A stretch of 64,000 nt of DNA from assembly GCF_048571125.1 (NCBI RefSeq), contig NZ_CP182343.1, positions 3,038,001 through 3,102,000 on the forward strand. Reading direction: 5' to 3'. This document shows, piece after piece, positions 10,901 to 18,453 of the stretch. The translations under genes were made by a program, and so were the position numbers. This stretch comes from Arcobacter siniprincipis (GTDB taxonomy: Bacteria; Campylobacterota; Campylobacteria; Campylobacterales; Arcobacteraceae). A model generated the notes under the pieces. The model was given only the letters and a program-made list of their open reading frames with translations, had not been told where the DNA came from and ran no database searches. Positions within the stretch are counted from its first letter, which is position 1, and each line of letters begins with the position of its first letter.

Positions 10901-11277
10901 ATTTGGAAAATTTACTTGAGAACTATAATGAAAGTAATTTTATAAAAAGTTTAAATCAAATTATTGACAAAGAAAAAATTAAAGATTTATATGAGCCAAA
11001 TACAATTGGATTTTTAGCAACAAAAGAAAACTTAGAAGACCAAGAATTTATAAATTATATAAAAGAATTAATAAAGATATACCCAAATACTTTATTTAAA
11101 GGATTTTCTTTTAATGCAAGTGAAATAAATTTTAAAAGTTATTTTTTTGATAAAAATATTATCTGTGAAACTATTAATAGCGTTGATTTATTAATATCAA
11201 ATATAAATATAATCTTTTATTTGCTACAAAATACTAAAGAAGGCAACCATACTTTCATCATTTATTGGTTTTCTTAG
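7915..11277 (+). CDS. MAF-type flagellin glycosyltransferase, likely C-terminally shortened
   Basis: A 1120-residue motility accessory factor (MAF_flag10/DUF115) protein. The family transfers nonulosonic acids to flagellin in the cytoplasm. The core begins near residue 290 with FLAAGPSLQHNI, followed by IYATLPILEKNGIKPDIV. After about residue 700 there are three copies of a roughly 100-residue unit, starting near residues 712, 877 and 1027 with GFFAIEDNL, GFFAIKENL and GFLATKENL. The third copy stops short of the others and ends in NHTFIIYWFS close to the prophage end. Truncation by phage insertion is therefore likely, but this is inference. The context directly after the flagellins supports the role. 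Confidence 0.85.
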   Translation: MSLDQVQQLALQTYNENLEFFKQNHPDLYKTLELYATAIELGQVKPEFELQYLNTHFDIVNPTTKEFLYTQNSNEISQKIVDDISYDATINSFKTYYELSYNDKMAKRALEQDILASYSIGNAPVINFVNKNVSNPQNVKEFHKFIIFGVLLGIHIPLIHEKLNSDVYLIVEPNLEFFRLSLFVTNYANLATKTKLYFSIAQNEYEFRKTFDSFYGEIFIYNHYLKFVNISSGSDMYMKVIQNYLVSQAHLLYSYDRTFLSISRTNSYITQNFKLLNVKYKQSLKPFEKPILFLAAGPSLQHNINSVKENQDKFTIVAIYATLPILEKNGIKPDIVTQYDEQDIQVLNTLDKLNDINYFKDTIFIFASHVNAKLMNSFPKENIFIFQAMFEVKENFGILTSPSIGELTYALLLLFQTKELYLLGLDFAMDVESGATHIEGHSGASAFKKIKELEDSSDKNYSFRKNTIIVKGNFLPEVKSIPVFKTNIDTFAQFTEFYKDESQKVYNLSNGAYLSGATPLKIEDIDFTNFPKKDQESYKNEIFKALEGISEIGYNEKDLEKINLKLSGVKKMKKHLEQFQKIKKYNNFDEYQNTLINVVQSVLFEKQHCEDLQSILLNYSSHNLHYIFYLFDLDTENDKKKYIYEINKNLLTQLNKIIDTYVISISYSSDENSILLKKLNKYLKEYSIKNSIYSEPFFKELVETSQRGYQYDFKPNSIGFFAIEDNLTNKDFINYVKEVLKRFPEVELKLFYFFEFQKIQAQFVFKQELNRIKLSIPNNISNITSSVELWLETYDNTINVKRIDDIILNNYENIYSVMFDNKEKALKELETELIVPKKFALANNLKENFTLSNTSYFEFANSLKDNIDKDLLNEKYLKEHLGFFAIKENLQQEFVNKIVEISNKFPNIKFSAFYFDEEVLKDYINIFGAIINRFKLICPRNIYDIAENTEVWVQAKIPNQSFLLDKINRIINNTIYIHPLVIEEEYVVKDISSSNYLENLLENYNESNFIKSLNQIIDKEKIKDLYEPNTIGFLATKENLEDQEFINYIKELIKIYPNTLFKGFSFNASEINFKSYFFDKNIICETINSVDLLISNINIIFYLLQNTKEGNHTFIIYWFS

Positions 11278-11283
11278 TATACT

Positions 11284-11302
11284 GTGACACGAATTGTGTC
11301 AC
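11284..11302. repeat. Inverted repeat at the left prophage end
   Basis: GTGACAC-GAATT-GTGTCAC is a perfect 7-bp inverted repeat with a 5-base centre. It lies just after the MAF stop. A related sequence (TGACAC-N6-TGTCACGC) occurs inside the 3' end of the integrase gene at 45429-45448. It may be an integrase-binding site or part of an attachment site. Confidence 0.5.
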
Positions 11303-11382
11303 GCGATTACAACTCACTTATTACGCAAACCCTATACCGCTTCCATTATAATTAATAGAATACAATAATTTATATCAGTTAT

Positions 11383-11416
11383 AAAAAAAGGCATGACTTC
11401 GGTTGTGCCTTTTTTT
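11383..11416 (+). terminator. Strong terminator with UUCG loop
   Basis: The 8-bp stem GGCATGAC/GTTGTGCC with a TTCG loop is flanked by seven A and seven T. It could work on both strands. It separates the MAF transcript from the first phage gene. Confidence 0.88.
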
Positions 11417-11490
11417 ATGCTTGATAAATAGTGTAACTTAACTATTTGTTATCATAAAAATAATATAATCACGATACCAAAGGAAAAAAG

Positions 11491-12042
11491 ATGTCAGAAA
11501 AAAGAGTATTAGAAACTATTGAAATAGAGAGTGGCTTTGAGGTGGATTGTATATTACCAGAGTTTTACTCTATAGAAGAGTTTAAACAAACTATTAAAAA
11601 TGAGCTGTTTAAAGTTTATGATACTATTGATGTAATCAAAAAAGATTTGATAATTATTGAAGTCATTATTGATGTTGAACCTATTATTTACTTTTTTACA
11701 AAGTATACTGTTAAAGAAAGATATTTAGGAGATAAAGGGAATTTTTTCAGATTTAAAGCAGGAATAGCAAAAGAAAATATTATTGGTTCGCTAAGAAAAA
11801 AAGAAGTACAAGGCAATATTGTAAAAAAAGTTTGTGAAGAACTTTCCTTGACTCCAAAACAGTTAGCTGAGGAAATAGGAATAAAAGAACAAAGCTTACG
11901 AAATATGAATTCTAATGGTAGAATTACTGAACAAGTAGAAAAATCAATTAACCTTTTAATAAAAAACCACAATTTGAAAACTGAGTTAAAGAATTATCAT
12001 ATACTTAAAGAAGCCCTAAAAAATCTTACTAAAGAAGTATGA
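11491..12042 (+). CDS. Phage protein with C-terminal helix-turn-helix
   Basis: A 183-residue protein of unknown function. The first 110 residues form a mixed alpha/beta region with hydrophobic strands (DLIIIEVIIDVEPIIYFF). Residues about 113-160 look like an XRE-type helix-turn-helix (LTPKQLAEEIGIKEQSLRNM), so DNA binding is likely. The start ATG follows CAAAGGAAAAAAG, and a TATAAT box is at 11464-11469. It is the leftmost phage gene and points inward on the plus strand, opposite to the structural operon, so it may be expressed in the lysogen. Confidence 0.7.
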   Translation: MSEKRVLETIEIESGFEVDCILPEFYSIEEFKQTIKNELFKVYDTIDVIKKDLIIIEVIIDVEPIIYFFTKYTVKERYLGDKGNFFRFKAGIAKENIIGSLRKKEVQGNIVKKVCEELSLTPKQLAEEIGIKEQSLRNMNSNGRITEQVEKSINLLIKNHNLKTELKNYHILKEALKNLTKEV

Positions 12043-12067
12043 CGGTTTTAAACCGATGTACTTTTTT
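12043..12067 (+). terminator. Terminator after the leftmost phage gene
   Basis: The perfect palindrome CGGTTTTAAACCG starts directly after the stop codon and is followed by TGTACTTTTTT. Confidence 0.6.
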
Positions 12068-12110
12068 AGTATAAACAAATAAATATCTATAATAATTAAT
12101 TACAATATTC

Positions 12111-12139
12111 TTGACAAATATAATTTTTTAGTATATCAT
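12111..12139 (+). promoter_or_regulatory. Sigma70 promoter for the Rha-like gene
   Basis: TTGACA (12111-12116), a 17-base spacer and TATCAT (12134-12139). It lies 33 bases upstream of the ATG at 12173, which has a good AAAAGGA ribosome site. Confidence 0.75.
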
Positions 12140-12172
12140 TCTTTTAAATTTATACTTTAAAAGGATAAAAAA

Positions 12173-12937
12173 ATGGAAAATATACTTGAATTTACAGATG
12201 GTCAAATAACAGTTTCGACATTAATTATCGCAAAAAATGTTGATAGGCAACATAAAAATATAATAGAATTGATAAGAGATAATATTTATGATTTTAAAGA
12301 ATTTGGTAGACTAGATTTAAAATCCGAGCTATCAAGAGGGCAAAAAGGTTATGCTACATATTATAAGTTAAATGAACAACAATATAGTTTACTTATGACT
12401 TATTTTAGAAATAATCCAAAAGTTAAAGAATTTAAAAAAAATATGGTAAAAGCATTTTTTTTAATGAAAAATCAACTGGAAACTTTGCATAAAGGCAAAG
12501 ACCTACAAAAAGTAATATCAGGTCTTAAAAGTGGTATGAGTAGAAAAGATAAGAAAATCCAAAGATTAGAAGACGAACTAGAGCAGTTAAAAATAGAACA
12601 TAAAAAAATGTTAGCCTTACCAAATTTCACTAAGGATGAAAAGCTAGAAATCATTATGAAAAAAGCAGATGATTTGTTAAAGCAAAACTATGATAGTGGT
12701 TATTATGGATTTCTTCAAAATAATTTAAAATTTTATAAAGAGTATATTGAAGTTTTAAAATCAGGTGGAAGTGCTTTAGAAAAATTCGCAGTCAATCAAA
12801 TAGAAGAAGAGCGAAGAAAAAGAAATGAAGCAAGAGATAAAGAAGTAACTGTAACTATGAAATATAATAACTTAGTTGATAGAATACAAGGCTTTATTGA
12901 AGCTTCAAATAAAATCACACTTTTAAAGAAGATATAG
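12173..12937 (+). CDS. Rha-family phage regulatory protein
   Basis: 254 residues. The N-terminal 100 residues match the pRha domain in character: TVSTLIIAKNVDRQHKNIIE, then FKE.....S..RGQKGYATYYKLNEQQYSLLMTYFRNNPKV and a K-rich helix. Rha proteins are phage regulators whose product interferes with growth in some hosts lacking IHF. The rest is a charged coiled coil (about residues 110-160) and a helical tail. It has its own strong promoter and faces the antirepressor tail to tail, with 27 bases between stops, so it is probably expressed in the lysogen. Confidence 0.8.
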   Translation: MENILEFTDGQITVSTLIIAKNVDRQHKNIIELIRDNIYDFKEFGRLDLKSELSRGQKGYATYYKLNEQQYSLLMTYFRNNPKVKEFKKNMVKAFFLMKNQLETLHKGKDLQKVISGLKSGMSRKDKKIQRLEDELEQLKIEHKKMLALPNFTKDEKLEIIMKKADDLLKQNYDSGYYGFLQNNLKFYKEYIEVLKSGGSALEKFAVNQIEEERRKRNEARDKEVTVTMKYNNLVDRIQGFIEASNKITLLKKI

Positions 12938-12964
12938 ACAAGGTGGGTCAATAAAGACCCTTGC

Positions 12965-13714
12965 CTAATAAAAAGAATCTCGAATCTTCTTAGTTAGAGC
13001 CACTTGCCCTTTCCCTGTTATTTTTGTAGTAACAGTTATTCTCGTAGAGCCATCTGGATTATTAATTGTTCTTTCAATAACTTCAAAATAGCCATTATCA
13101 ATATGTTGTTGTAAAGGCTGATTAAATCTAGTTCCAGAAGATATTAAATACTTATTATGTCTTAACCATTTAAATAGTTTATTTTGACCTATTTTAAAAT
13201 CATCAGAACTTATTGCTTTAGCAAACTCTCCTATTAAAATAGATGTATAGCTTTGAGAAACACTATCTGCAAATAAGACTTTTGGCTCATTCTTCTCAAC
13301 TTTGTGTTCTAATATAACGACTTTGTTTTGTAGATTATCAATCATTTTTGCATTTTCTAAAAGTAATTGTTCTACTGTTAAAGGTTTATTAGCTTCTTTT
13401 TCTACTTCAATAAAGTATCTTCTTACTTGCTTACCTTTAGGAGTATTTGAAACCATACATAACTCTTTTGCCATATCCATAGTTACTATGTAGTCTATTT
13501 TGGGGTTACTACCATTCTCCCCATTTTTGAGGAGTATATAATCTTCACTTTCAACAAAGTCATATTTATCTATTGCTCTTTTAATCCATGTGTTGTAATC
13601 TGTACTTATTCCCAAATACTCATATAACTCTCTACTATTAACAGAATTTAACTCTTCTGTACCAATATCTGTTTTAAGAATTTTGATTAATTCTTTTTTC
13701 TCTACTACACTCAT
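12965..13714 (-). CDS. AntA/KilAC-type phage antirepressor
   Basis: 249 residues. The N-terminal half resembles AntA (VNSRELYEYLGISTDYNTWIKRAI, then DYIVTMDMAKELCMVSNTPKGKQVRRYFIEVE). A coiled linker follows (about 120-145), then a KilAC/ANT C-terminal domain (IGQNKLFKWLRHNKYLI...TRFNQPLQQHIDNGYFEVIE). Such proteins inactivate phage repressors to trigger induction. It is the last gene of the leftward arm but has its own 190-base upstream region with a perfect palindrome, so it is probably regulated separately from the lysis genes. Confidence 0.88.
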   Translation of the reverse strand: MSVVEKKELIKILKTDIGTEELNSVNSRELYEYLGISTDYNTWIKRAIDKYDFVESEDYILLKNGENGSNPKIDYIVTMDMAKELCMVSNTPKGKQVRRYFIEVEKEANKPLTVEQLLLENAKMIDNLQNKVVILEHKVEKNEPKVLFADSVSQSYTSILIGEFAKAISSDDFKIGQNKLFKWLRHNKYLISSGTRFNQPLQQHIDNGYFEVIERTINNPDGSTRITVTTKITGKGQVALTKKIRDSFY

Positions 13715-13735
13715 GAATTTCCTTTACATTAAATC

Positions 13736-13749
13736 GTGTGAATTCACAC
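13736..13749. promoter_or_regulatory. Perfect palindrome upstream of the antirepressor
   Basis: GTGTGAATTCACAC, a perfect 14-base palindrome, lies 21 bases before the antirepressor ATG. It is next to a second inverted repeat at 13754-13770 (AAGCTTTT-A-AAAAGCTT). It is a candidate operator. It does not match the AATAC-N5-GTATT sites assigned to the CI-like repressor, so a different regulator is implied. The remaining gap (13771-13907) is very AT-rich and shows nothing else. Confidence 0.5.
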
Positions 13750-13907
13750 TGTTAAGCTTTTAAAAAGCTTCGACATATCCTTTGAATTTCAATTTTTTTT
13801 TATTTATATTTAGCACATTTAAATTATTATATTAAAAAAATATTTTAAATACTATTTTTATTGCAATTTGTAATATCTACTTTTAGAAGTTTTAAATTAC
13901 ATAATAT

Positions 13908-14186
13908 TTATTCTTTCACCAAAGACTTAACTCTCTCTAACTTCTCTTTACAACTATTCGCAACTTCCCAAACATCAGTTAATAATGTAGCAGTATCACT
14001 TTGCATGGCATAGTTTTCTTTTTTATTTGGCAAGTCTTTACAATCTAATAGTTCACCTGGTATTGTTTGTTTGACATAGATAGTTTTAGTTACTGTTTTT
14101 GTTGTTTGAATTTGTTTGGTCCCACAACCTGTTAATAGTATCAATAAGGATAGGGGCAGTAGGTGCATCATCATTTTTTTTAACAT
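13908..14186 (-). CDS. Outer-membrane spanin (Rz1-like lipoprotein)
   Basis: 92 residues with a lipoprotein signal: a hydrophobic segment and lipobox LLTGC, with Cys21 as the lipidated residue. The mature part is short and ends in a charged helix. Its start lies inside the preceding gene in another frame (101-base overlap), the classic Rz/Rz1 arrangement. Spanins join the inner and outer membranes and disrupt the outer membrane in the last step of lysis. Confidence 0.82.
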   Translation of the reverse strand: MLKKMMMHLLPLSLLILLTGCGTKQIQTTKTVTKTIYVKQTIPGELLDCKDLPNKKENYAMQSDTATLLTDVWEVANSCKEKLERVKSLVKE

Positions 14187-14532
14187 GGGTTATTTCTCCT
14201 TTTATTTTTTCATATATTATTGCATCGTTTAACTCTTTTTTATGTTGTTCACTAAGAGCTGTTAAACTTTTCTCCTGATCTAGTTTATATTTATCAAATT
14301 CTTTTTGATTTTCTTCATTAGTTAGAATTGTTTTATTTAGTTCTGTTCCTGTAAATGTTAAAGCATCTTGAAACTCTAATATTGTTTTATCTTTTTGTTC
14401 TATCTTATAATCCATATAATAAAATCCACTACCAATAGCAGCTATAAAAACAACTATTGCTAAATATAGATATATAGAAGAACCACTAAAAAATCCTACA
14501 GCACTTTTGACTATTGTTCCCCACATCTTCAC
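14086..14532 (-). CDS. Inner-membrane spanin (Rz-like)
   Basis: 148 residues: a single N-terminal membrane segment (about 20-41) followed by a long charged coiled coil (about 45-120), as in i-spanins. It is not similar to E. coli Rz by eye. The call rests on architecture and on the lipoprotein gene nested in its 3' end. It follows the lysozyme gene with a 3-base gap. Confidence 0.78.
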   Translation of the reverse strand: MKMWGTIVKSAVGFFSGSSIYLYLAIVVFIAAIGSGFYYMDYKIEQKDKTILEFQDALTFTGTELNKTILTNEENQKEFDKYKLDQEKSLTALSEQHKKELNDAIIYEKIKGEITHVKKNDDAPTAPILIDTINRLWDQTNSNNKNSN

Positions 14533-14535
14533 TCC

Positions 14536-15126
14536 TTACCAAAATATATATTTACCATCTGAAAAGAGTTTATATTTTTGTCCGTATTTATAAACCTTTT
14601 CAGAATACTCATAGTTAATGTCACATGCGTTTATCTTTTGACCATTATTAAAAGTGATAGTTTTTCTTTTACAGTACTTTTTTGCTATATCATGTGGTAT
14701 TTCTCTTATACCTAATTCATTTCTTGCCCTTGTAATCTCTTTGTTTACTAGACTTCCACCATTATAAACTTGGTATGCAACCCAAAGGTGCGAACTATAT
14801 GCTTGTTTTTTAGCATCTTTCATAATATAGGCTTGGGCTAGAAGCTGATTTTTTATTGAACTTATATTGTCAATACCTTTTTTGGATAAAAAGCCTTGCC
14901 ACCATCTATAAGTAATTTGAGCAACTCCTTGACTTCCTACTCCATCACGACTGATAACATCACGACAATTGCTCTCTTGTCTAAGTTGACCTACTGCATA
15001 CCAATATGGGTAATCAAGCCCAAAAACTTTGTAGTGGGCTCTTCTTACTTCTTGAACATAACTATTGCATCTATCCGCCGAAGCAGTAACACAAAGGAAT
15101 AACAATATATAAAGCAATCCTCGCAT
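14536..15126 (-). CDS. Phage lysozyme/lytic transglycosylase (SLT-like)
   Basis: 196 residues with an N-terminal hydrophobic signal (RGLLYILLFLCVTASA), so export or membrane anchoring is likely. The catalytic region contains GQLRQESNCRD, with the likely catalytic Glu near residue 53, then GVGSQGVAQITYRWW, the usual SLT arrangement. It degrades peptidoglycan at lysis. The signal suggests it may not need a large-hole holin. It overlaps the upstream membrane gene by 56 bases. Confidence 0.82.
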   Translation of the reverse strand: MRGLLYILLFLCVTASADRCNSYVQEVRRAHYKVFGLDYPYWYAVGQLRQESNCRDVISRDGVGSQGVAQITYRWWQGFLSKKGIDNISSIKNQLLAQAYIMKDAKKQAYSSHLWVAYQVYNGGSLVNKEITRARNELGIREIPHDIAKKYCKRKTITFNNGQKINACDINYEYSEKVYKYGQKYKLFSDGKYIFW

Positions 15127-15385
15127 AATAAGCTCCTGTTTGTTCTACTAAGGGTTTATCCCAATCTATCTTTGTAAAAAAAGCTTTTCCCATGTAGTGT
15201 GCATGAAGTCCACCCCAACTTGCTAATAACATTTTTAATATAACTAGCTGAATTGGATTAGGAAATGAGTTATAAATCCCTTCCATAAAAATTGTCATTG
15301 TTATTACAAAAATAATTAAGTCAAATAAAACTCTAGTTATGTTTTTAACTGTACAGCCATTAAGTCCACATGAGATATATTTCAT
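15071..15385 (-). CDS. Small membrane protein of the lysis cassette
   Basis: 104 residues with about three hydrophobic segments (roughly 18-34, 45-60 and 88-102). No family is recognised. Position between the holin and lysozyme genes suggests a second holin or antiholin. The sequence ends YCFGG, and its 3' end overlaps the lysozyme start in another frame. Confidence 0.62.
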   Translation of the reverse strand: MKYISCGLNGCTVKNITRVLFDLIIFVITMTIFMEGIYNSFPNPIQLVILKMLLASWGGLHAHYMGKAFFTKIDWDKPLVEQTGAYYARIALYIVIPLCYCFGG

Positions 15386-15395
15386 TTTTTATCCT

Positions 15396-15842
15396 TTAGT
15401 CAATTAACTTATAAAATTTCTCAATAAACTTTCTTATCTTATGGGTAAGTTTGTTTATTAAATCAGGTTTTTCAATCTCTTCGCCACTATAAATACTTAT
15501 TGCATTTAGTAAAATACTTATTGTTTCAGCTATTATCAAAAGCTTTATAATAGTACTTACATATCCACCAAATACATCAAATAACTTTATTCCAATGAAC
15601 ATAAAAGAAATAGATATAGGGATGATTAAGATAACTACCTTAGCAACTATTCCACTTATCATTACTTTGTATTGAAAGGTTTTGAACTTAATAGACTTGA
15701 TAAGTCCTAAACTATAGTCTATAGCTATTAAGACACATAATATAGTGACCATTTCAACATCAAGTTTTAAATAAGCTAATAACCACATAAATGGAACATA
15801 CGCTGAGTTACTAGCTATTAATTTTGTCTCCATCATCCTCAT
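15396..15842 (-). CDS. Phage holin-family protein
   Basis: 148 residues from the ATG at 15842, whose ATGA overlaps the stop of the preceding gene and suggests translational coupling. A longer reading from TTG at 15851 is possible. Three or four membrane segments are present, with the pattern LCVLIAIDYSLGLIKSIKFK...K.MISGIVAKVVILI seen in the phage holin 4 (toxin secretion/lysis) family. The C-terminus is charged. It is likely the main holin. Confidence 0.75.
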   Translation of the reverse strand: MRMMETKLIASNSAYVPFMWLLAYLKLDVEMVTILCVLIAIDYSLGLIKSIKFKTFQYKVMISGIVAKVVILIIPISISFMFIGIKLFDVFGGYVSTIIKLLIIAETISILLNAISIYSGEEIEKPDLINKLTHKIRKFIEKFYKLID

Positions 15843-16561
15843 ACTCCCCAATCAATATCATCAATCAAAGTTCCATTACTCTCAGCATTATTGCTTATGT
15901 CTCTGATATTATCTATCCAAGCATAATCATTTGCAAAAGCACTATCCATTCTAGGATTGTTAAGTTGCCAAAAGATTGGATATTTTGCTTCAATAATTTC
16001 TCTTGCTTTTTCTTTTATTGCAGATACTCTCATTTTTTCTTTTAAGTCTGTATCTTCTACCCATGTATTAGATTGAGCATCCCATTTATCAAACTCTTTT
16101 GGTGTAAGAAGAGTAAATCCCTCTTTAATGTCGCCAATATAATCTACTAATGAGATAGATTTATCAGCAGTTGAATAGACAGTTTTATTTCTATAGTCTT
16201 TTTTGGCTAACCATTTATTATTATTCTTATCAAAAATAGCTACTTCATCATTTAATAAATTACAAAGTTCTATCTCTGTTGAGTTATCAGGTAAATCAAA
16301 AAGGTCACTATCTTTTAATTTAAATTCATCAACTTTATTGAGATATTCAAAAGTATCTACATCATATATATATCTTGTTTTTGGAAGTGGTATTTGTTTC
16401 CATTCATCATTTACTAATACTAACTTTGTATCTTCAATTAATATTGGCAATGGTTTTGTTGTTTTATTTGGTAAATCATTACCCAAAAATTTTAAATCTA
16501 GTTTTTCAGTATAAAGATATTCTTTAGTGACTGCATCTACTGTATGTACATTTGTTTTCAT
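15839..16561 (-). CDS. Tail fibre assembly-like protein
   Basis: 240 residues, soluble. The N-terminus has the form seen after tail fibres (VDAVTKEYLYTEKLD), and the C-terminal 80 residues contain K.KAREIIEAKYPIFWQLNNPR followed by helices. No family can be assigned firmly. Its place directly after the fibre gene (12-base gap) suggests a fibre chaperone or a further tail appendage. Confidence 0.5.
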   Translation of the reverse strand: MKTNVHTVDAVTKEYLYTEKLDLKFLGNDLPNKTTKPLPILIEDTKLVLVNDEWKQIPLPKTRYIYDVDTFEYLNKVDEFKLKDSDLFDLPDNSTEIELCNLLNDEVAIFDKNNNKWLAKKDYRNKTVYSTADKSISLVDYIGDIKEGFTLLTPKEFDKWDAQSNTWVEDTDLKEKMRVSAIKEKAREIIEAKYPIFWQLNNPRMDSAFANDYAWIDNIRDISNNAESNGTLIDDIDWGV

Positions 16562-16573
16562 AATTATTTTCCT

Positions 16574-17554
16574 TTACTTAGCTACTATTAGAGGTAAAGC
16601 CCCTATACTTCGAACTGTGTTATATGTGTTTCCTGTGTTATTAATTGAAAGAGTATGACTATGATTCCCTGTAGTACTAGTATTAGAATTAATATCATTT
16701 TCATATCCACCATTACCAGAACCAGTATTTCCAGTATAAGCTTTATGTGTATAATTATGACTATGATTCCCAGTTGTATTAGTACTACCACTATGATTAT
16801 GACTTTTAATACCATCAGGATGATAAACCCCAGCATTTGTATCACCTATTAAGGTAGCATCAATCAAATTCATAAGTCTAAATGTTGTACTTCCATTACC
16901 AGTACTAAAATAACCACACATACCATTTGCATTTTCTGTTTGCCAATCTGTATCACTTTTTAATAGTGTTGTTTGAGTTTGAATAAAAGCCCATAAATCA
17001 GGATAATCAGTTCTATTAAAAGTACCACCACTTTGTATAAGTTGGTTAGGTCTTGGAGATTCTAAAACTTCCAATGATTGTGTACCTATGGGGATTGCTT
17101 TTGAGATAGATTCAGTTAAATCTTTTTTTAATGTTGCTATCGCTCCACTAGTTTGATTTAAATTATAGGCTAAGGAATCATTTAATACTTCATTCAATGC
17201 TTCATTCAATGCTTCATTCAAACTATCTATCTTATTACTAGAATAAGTAGTAGTACCACTAGCTGTAGTATCATTAATAGAACCCTCAGGCATACTTGCC
17301 ATTGTGGTTGTTATTATTTCTTTTGATTCTAAAACATACTGTTTATTTTCTGCTACTTGTAGTGCACTATTATTTATCTCTGTTGCTACTGTATTTGCTT
17401 GGGTCCTAAAAGTATTTAGGTTTAAAACTATACTTCTTAGTTTCCCCCAAACATATCCTGCATTTGATCTAAAGATTTCAGGGTCCTGCCCTTCAACAGG
17501 AATTTTAACAGGGTCTAATTCTGTTATGGTTTCTGTTATTTGTGATGCTGCCAT
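16574..17554 (-). CDS. Tail fibre with collar-type receptor-binding tip
   Basis: 326 residues. The N-terminal 160 residues form an alpha-helical shaft, including a short tandem repeat NEALNEALNEVL (about 131-142). The C-terminal half is a phage tail-collar domain: QSGGTFNRTDYPDLWAFI, STGNGSTTFRLMNL, then His-rich segments HNHSG, GNHSHNYTH and GNHSHTL. In related fibres such HxH motifs bind metal. This is the best receptor-binding candidate in the prophage. Confidence 0.82.
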   Translation of the reverse strand: MAASQITETITELDPVKIPVEGQDPEIFRSNAGYVWGKLRSIVLNLNTFRTQANTVATEINNSALQVAENKQYVLESKEIITTTMASMPEGSINDTTASGTTTYSSNKIDSLNEALNEALNEVLNDSLAYNLNQTSGAIATLKKDLTESISKAIPIGTQSLEVLESPRPNQLIQSGGTFNRTDYPDLWAFIQTQTTLLKSDTDWQTENANGMCGYFSTGNGSTTFRLMNLIDATLIGDTNAGVYHPDGIKSHNHSGSTNTTGNHSHNYTHKAYTGNTGSGNGGYENDINSNTSTTGNHSHTLSINNTGNTYNTVRSIGALPLIVAK

Positions 17555-17556
17555 TA

Positions 17557-18453
17557 TTATGATACTCCTTCGATTTCAATTTGATACTCTGACATTTGAT
17601 AGCCTATAGGTATGTCAAAGTCTTTAAAAAACCCATAAACCAACAATGATGAAAAGCCTTTTTCTCTTTCATCTACGATAAATAAGCAAGGAACCCCGTT
17701 ATAAATCTCTACAAGTTCAAATACACTATCTACTCTTTTATTATCTACTAAGACATTTGCTGTGATTCTTTTCCAAGTCAAGGAATTATCAGTCTTAACA
17801 CTTCCGTCTGATTCTTTTGATTTAGAGATTAGATTTCTAGTACCTAAAGTTGGACTTGAATTTATAAGTGTTATTCCCCAATCCATACTCGTACCAAATG
17901 CCATATGAGTGCATTTAGCATCTGCTAAATCGTTATCAATAGTTATTTCCATCGTTGCATTATAAATCATAGGTAATTTTGTAAAATGCACTGCAGCTCT
18001 TCTTTGTGCTTTGACATAAGTCCAATCATACCAATTAGATACAGGTCTTACAGTTGCTTCTATAGTATGATTGTATCTCTCATCGCCATTTGCATCTTTA
18101 ACAACTATATTTATAAACTTTGCTTGTATTCCAAAAAAAGCTACAGTATCAACATCACCTACATTTAGTGTGTATTTTATACTTTGAGCATTTATCGTTG
18201 AGTAACTTCTTCTTGGGTCAAAGATTTTATATCTATTTGTTTTTCTTTCTGCCTTCCAAATCAGATTATTAGTACCAGGTGTTATATCTTGTGTAGCTGC
18301 TTTTAGACATTTCCAAACAGTATCACCCAATTGTGTTAATTCATCTACTGCATATACTTTTGAAGCTGACTCATCATATACATCAATATCAGCTTCATAT
18401 TCTGATACATTTGTACTTTTTATATCAATAGTTGCTTGTGGTGCTATTAACAT
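17557..18453 (-). CDS. Tail protein after the tape measure, family not recognised
   Basis: 298 residues, mostly beta by composition, with no membrane segment. Features include TQLGDTVWKCLKAAT near residue 40, similar to carbohydrate-binding or chitin-binding-like modules of tail proteins, and a repeated W/Y-rich pattern. Position between tape measure and fibre suggests a distal tail or tail-tip component. Confidence 0.55.
   Translation of the reverse strand: MLIAPQATIDIKSTNVSEYEADIDVYDESASKVYAVDELTQLGDTVWKCLKAATQDITPGTNNLIWKAERKTNRYKIFDPRRSYSTINAQSIKYTLNVGDVDTVAFFGIQAKFINIVVKDANGDERYNHTIEATVRPVSNWYDWTYVKAQRRAAVHFTKLPMIYNATMEITIDNDLADAKCTHMAFGTSMDWGITLINSSPTLGTRNLISKSKESDGSVKTDNSLTWKRITANVLVDNKRVDSVFELVEIYNGVPCLFIVDEREKGFSSLLVYGFFKDFDIPIGYQMSEYQIEIEGVS

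Noticed and set aside
16655..16852. Plus-strand frame in the tail fibre region
   Set aside because: It is a shadow of the His/Gly/Asn-rich fibre codons, without a ribosome site.
17180..17230. Short tandem repeat as a regulatory array
   Set aside because: It encodes NEALNEALNE in the tail fibre shaft, a normal coiled-coil duplication.
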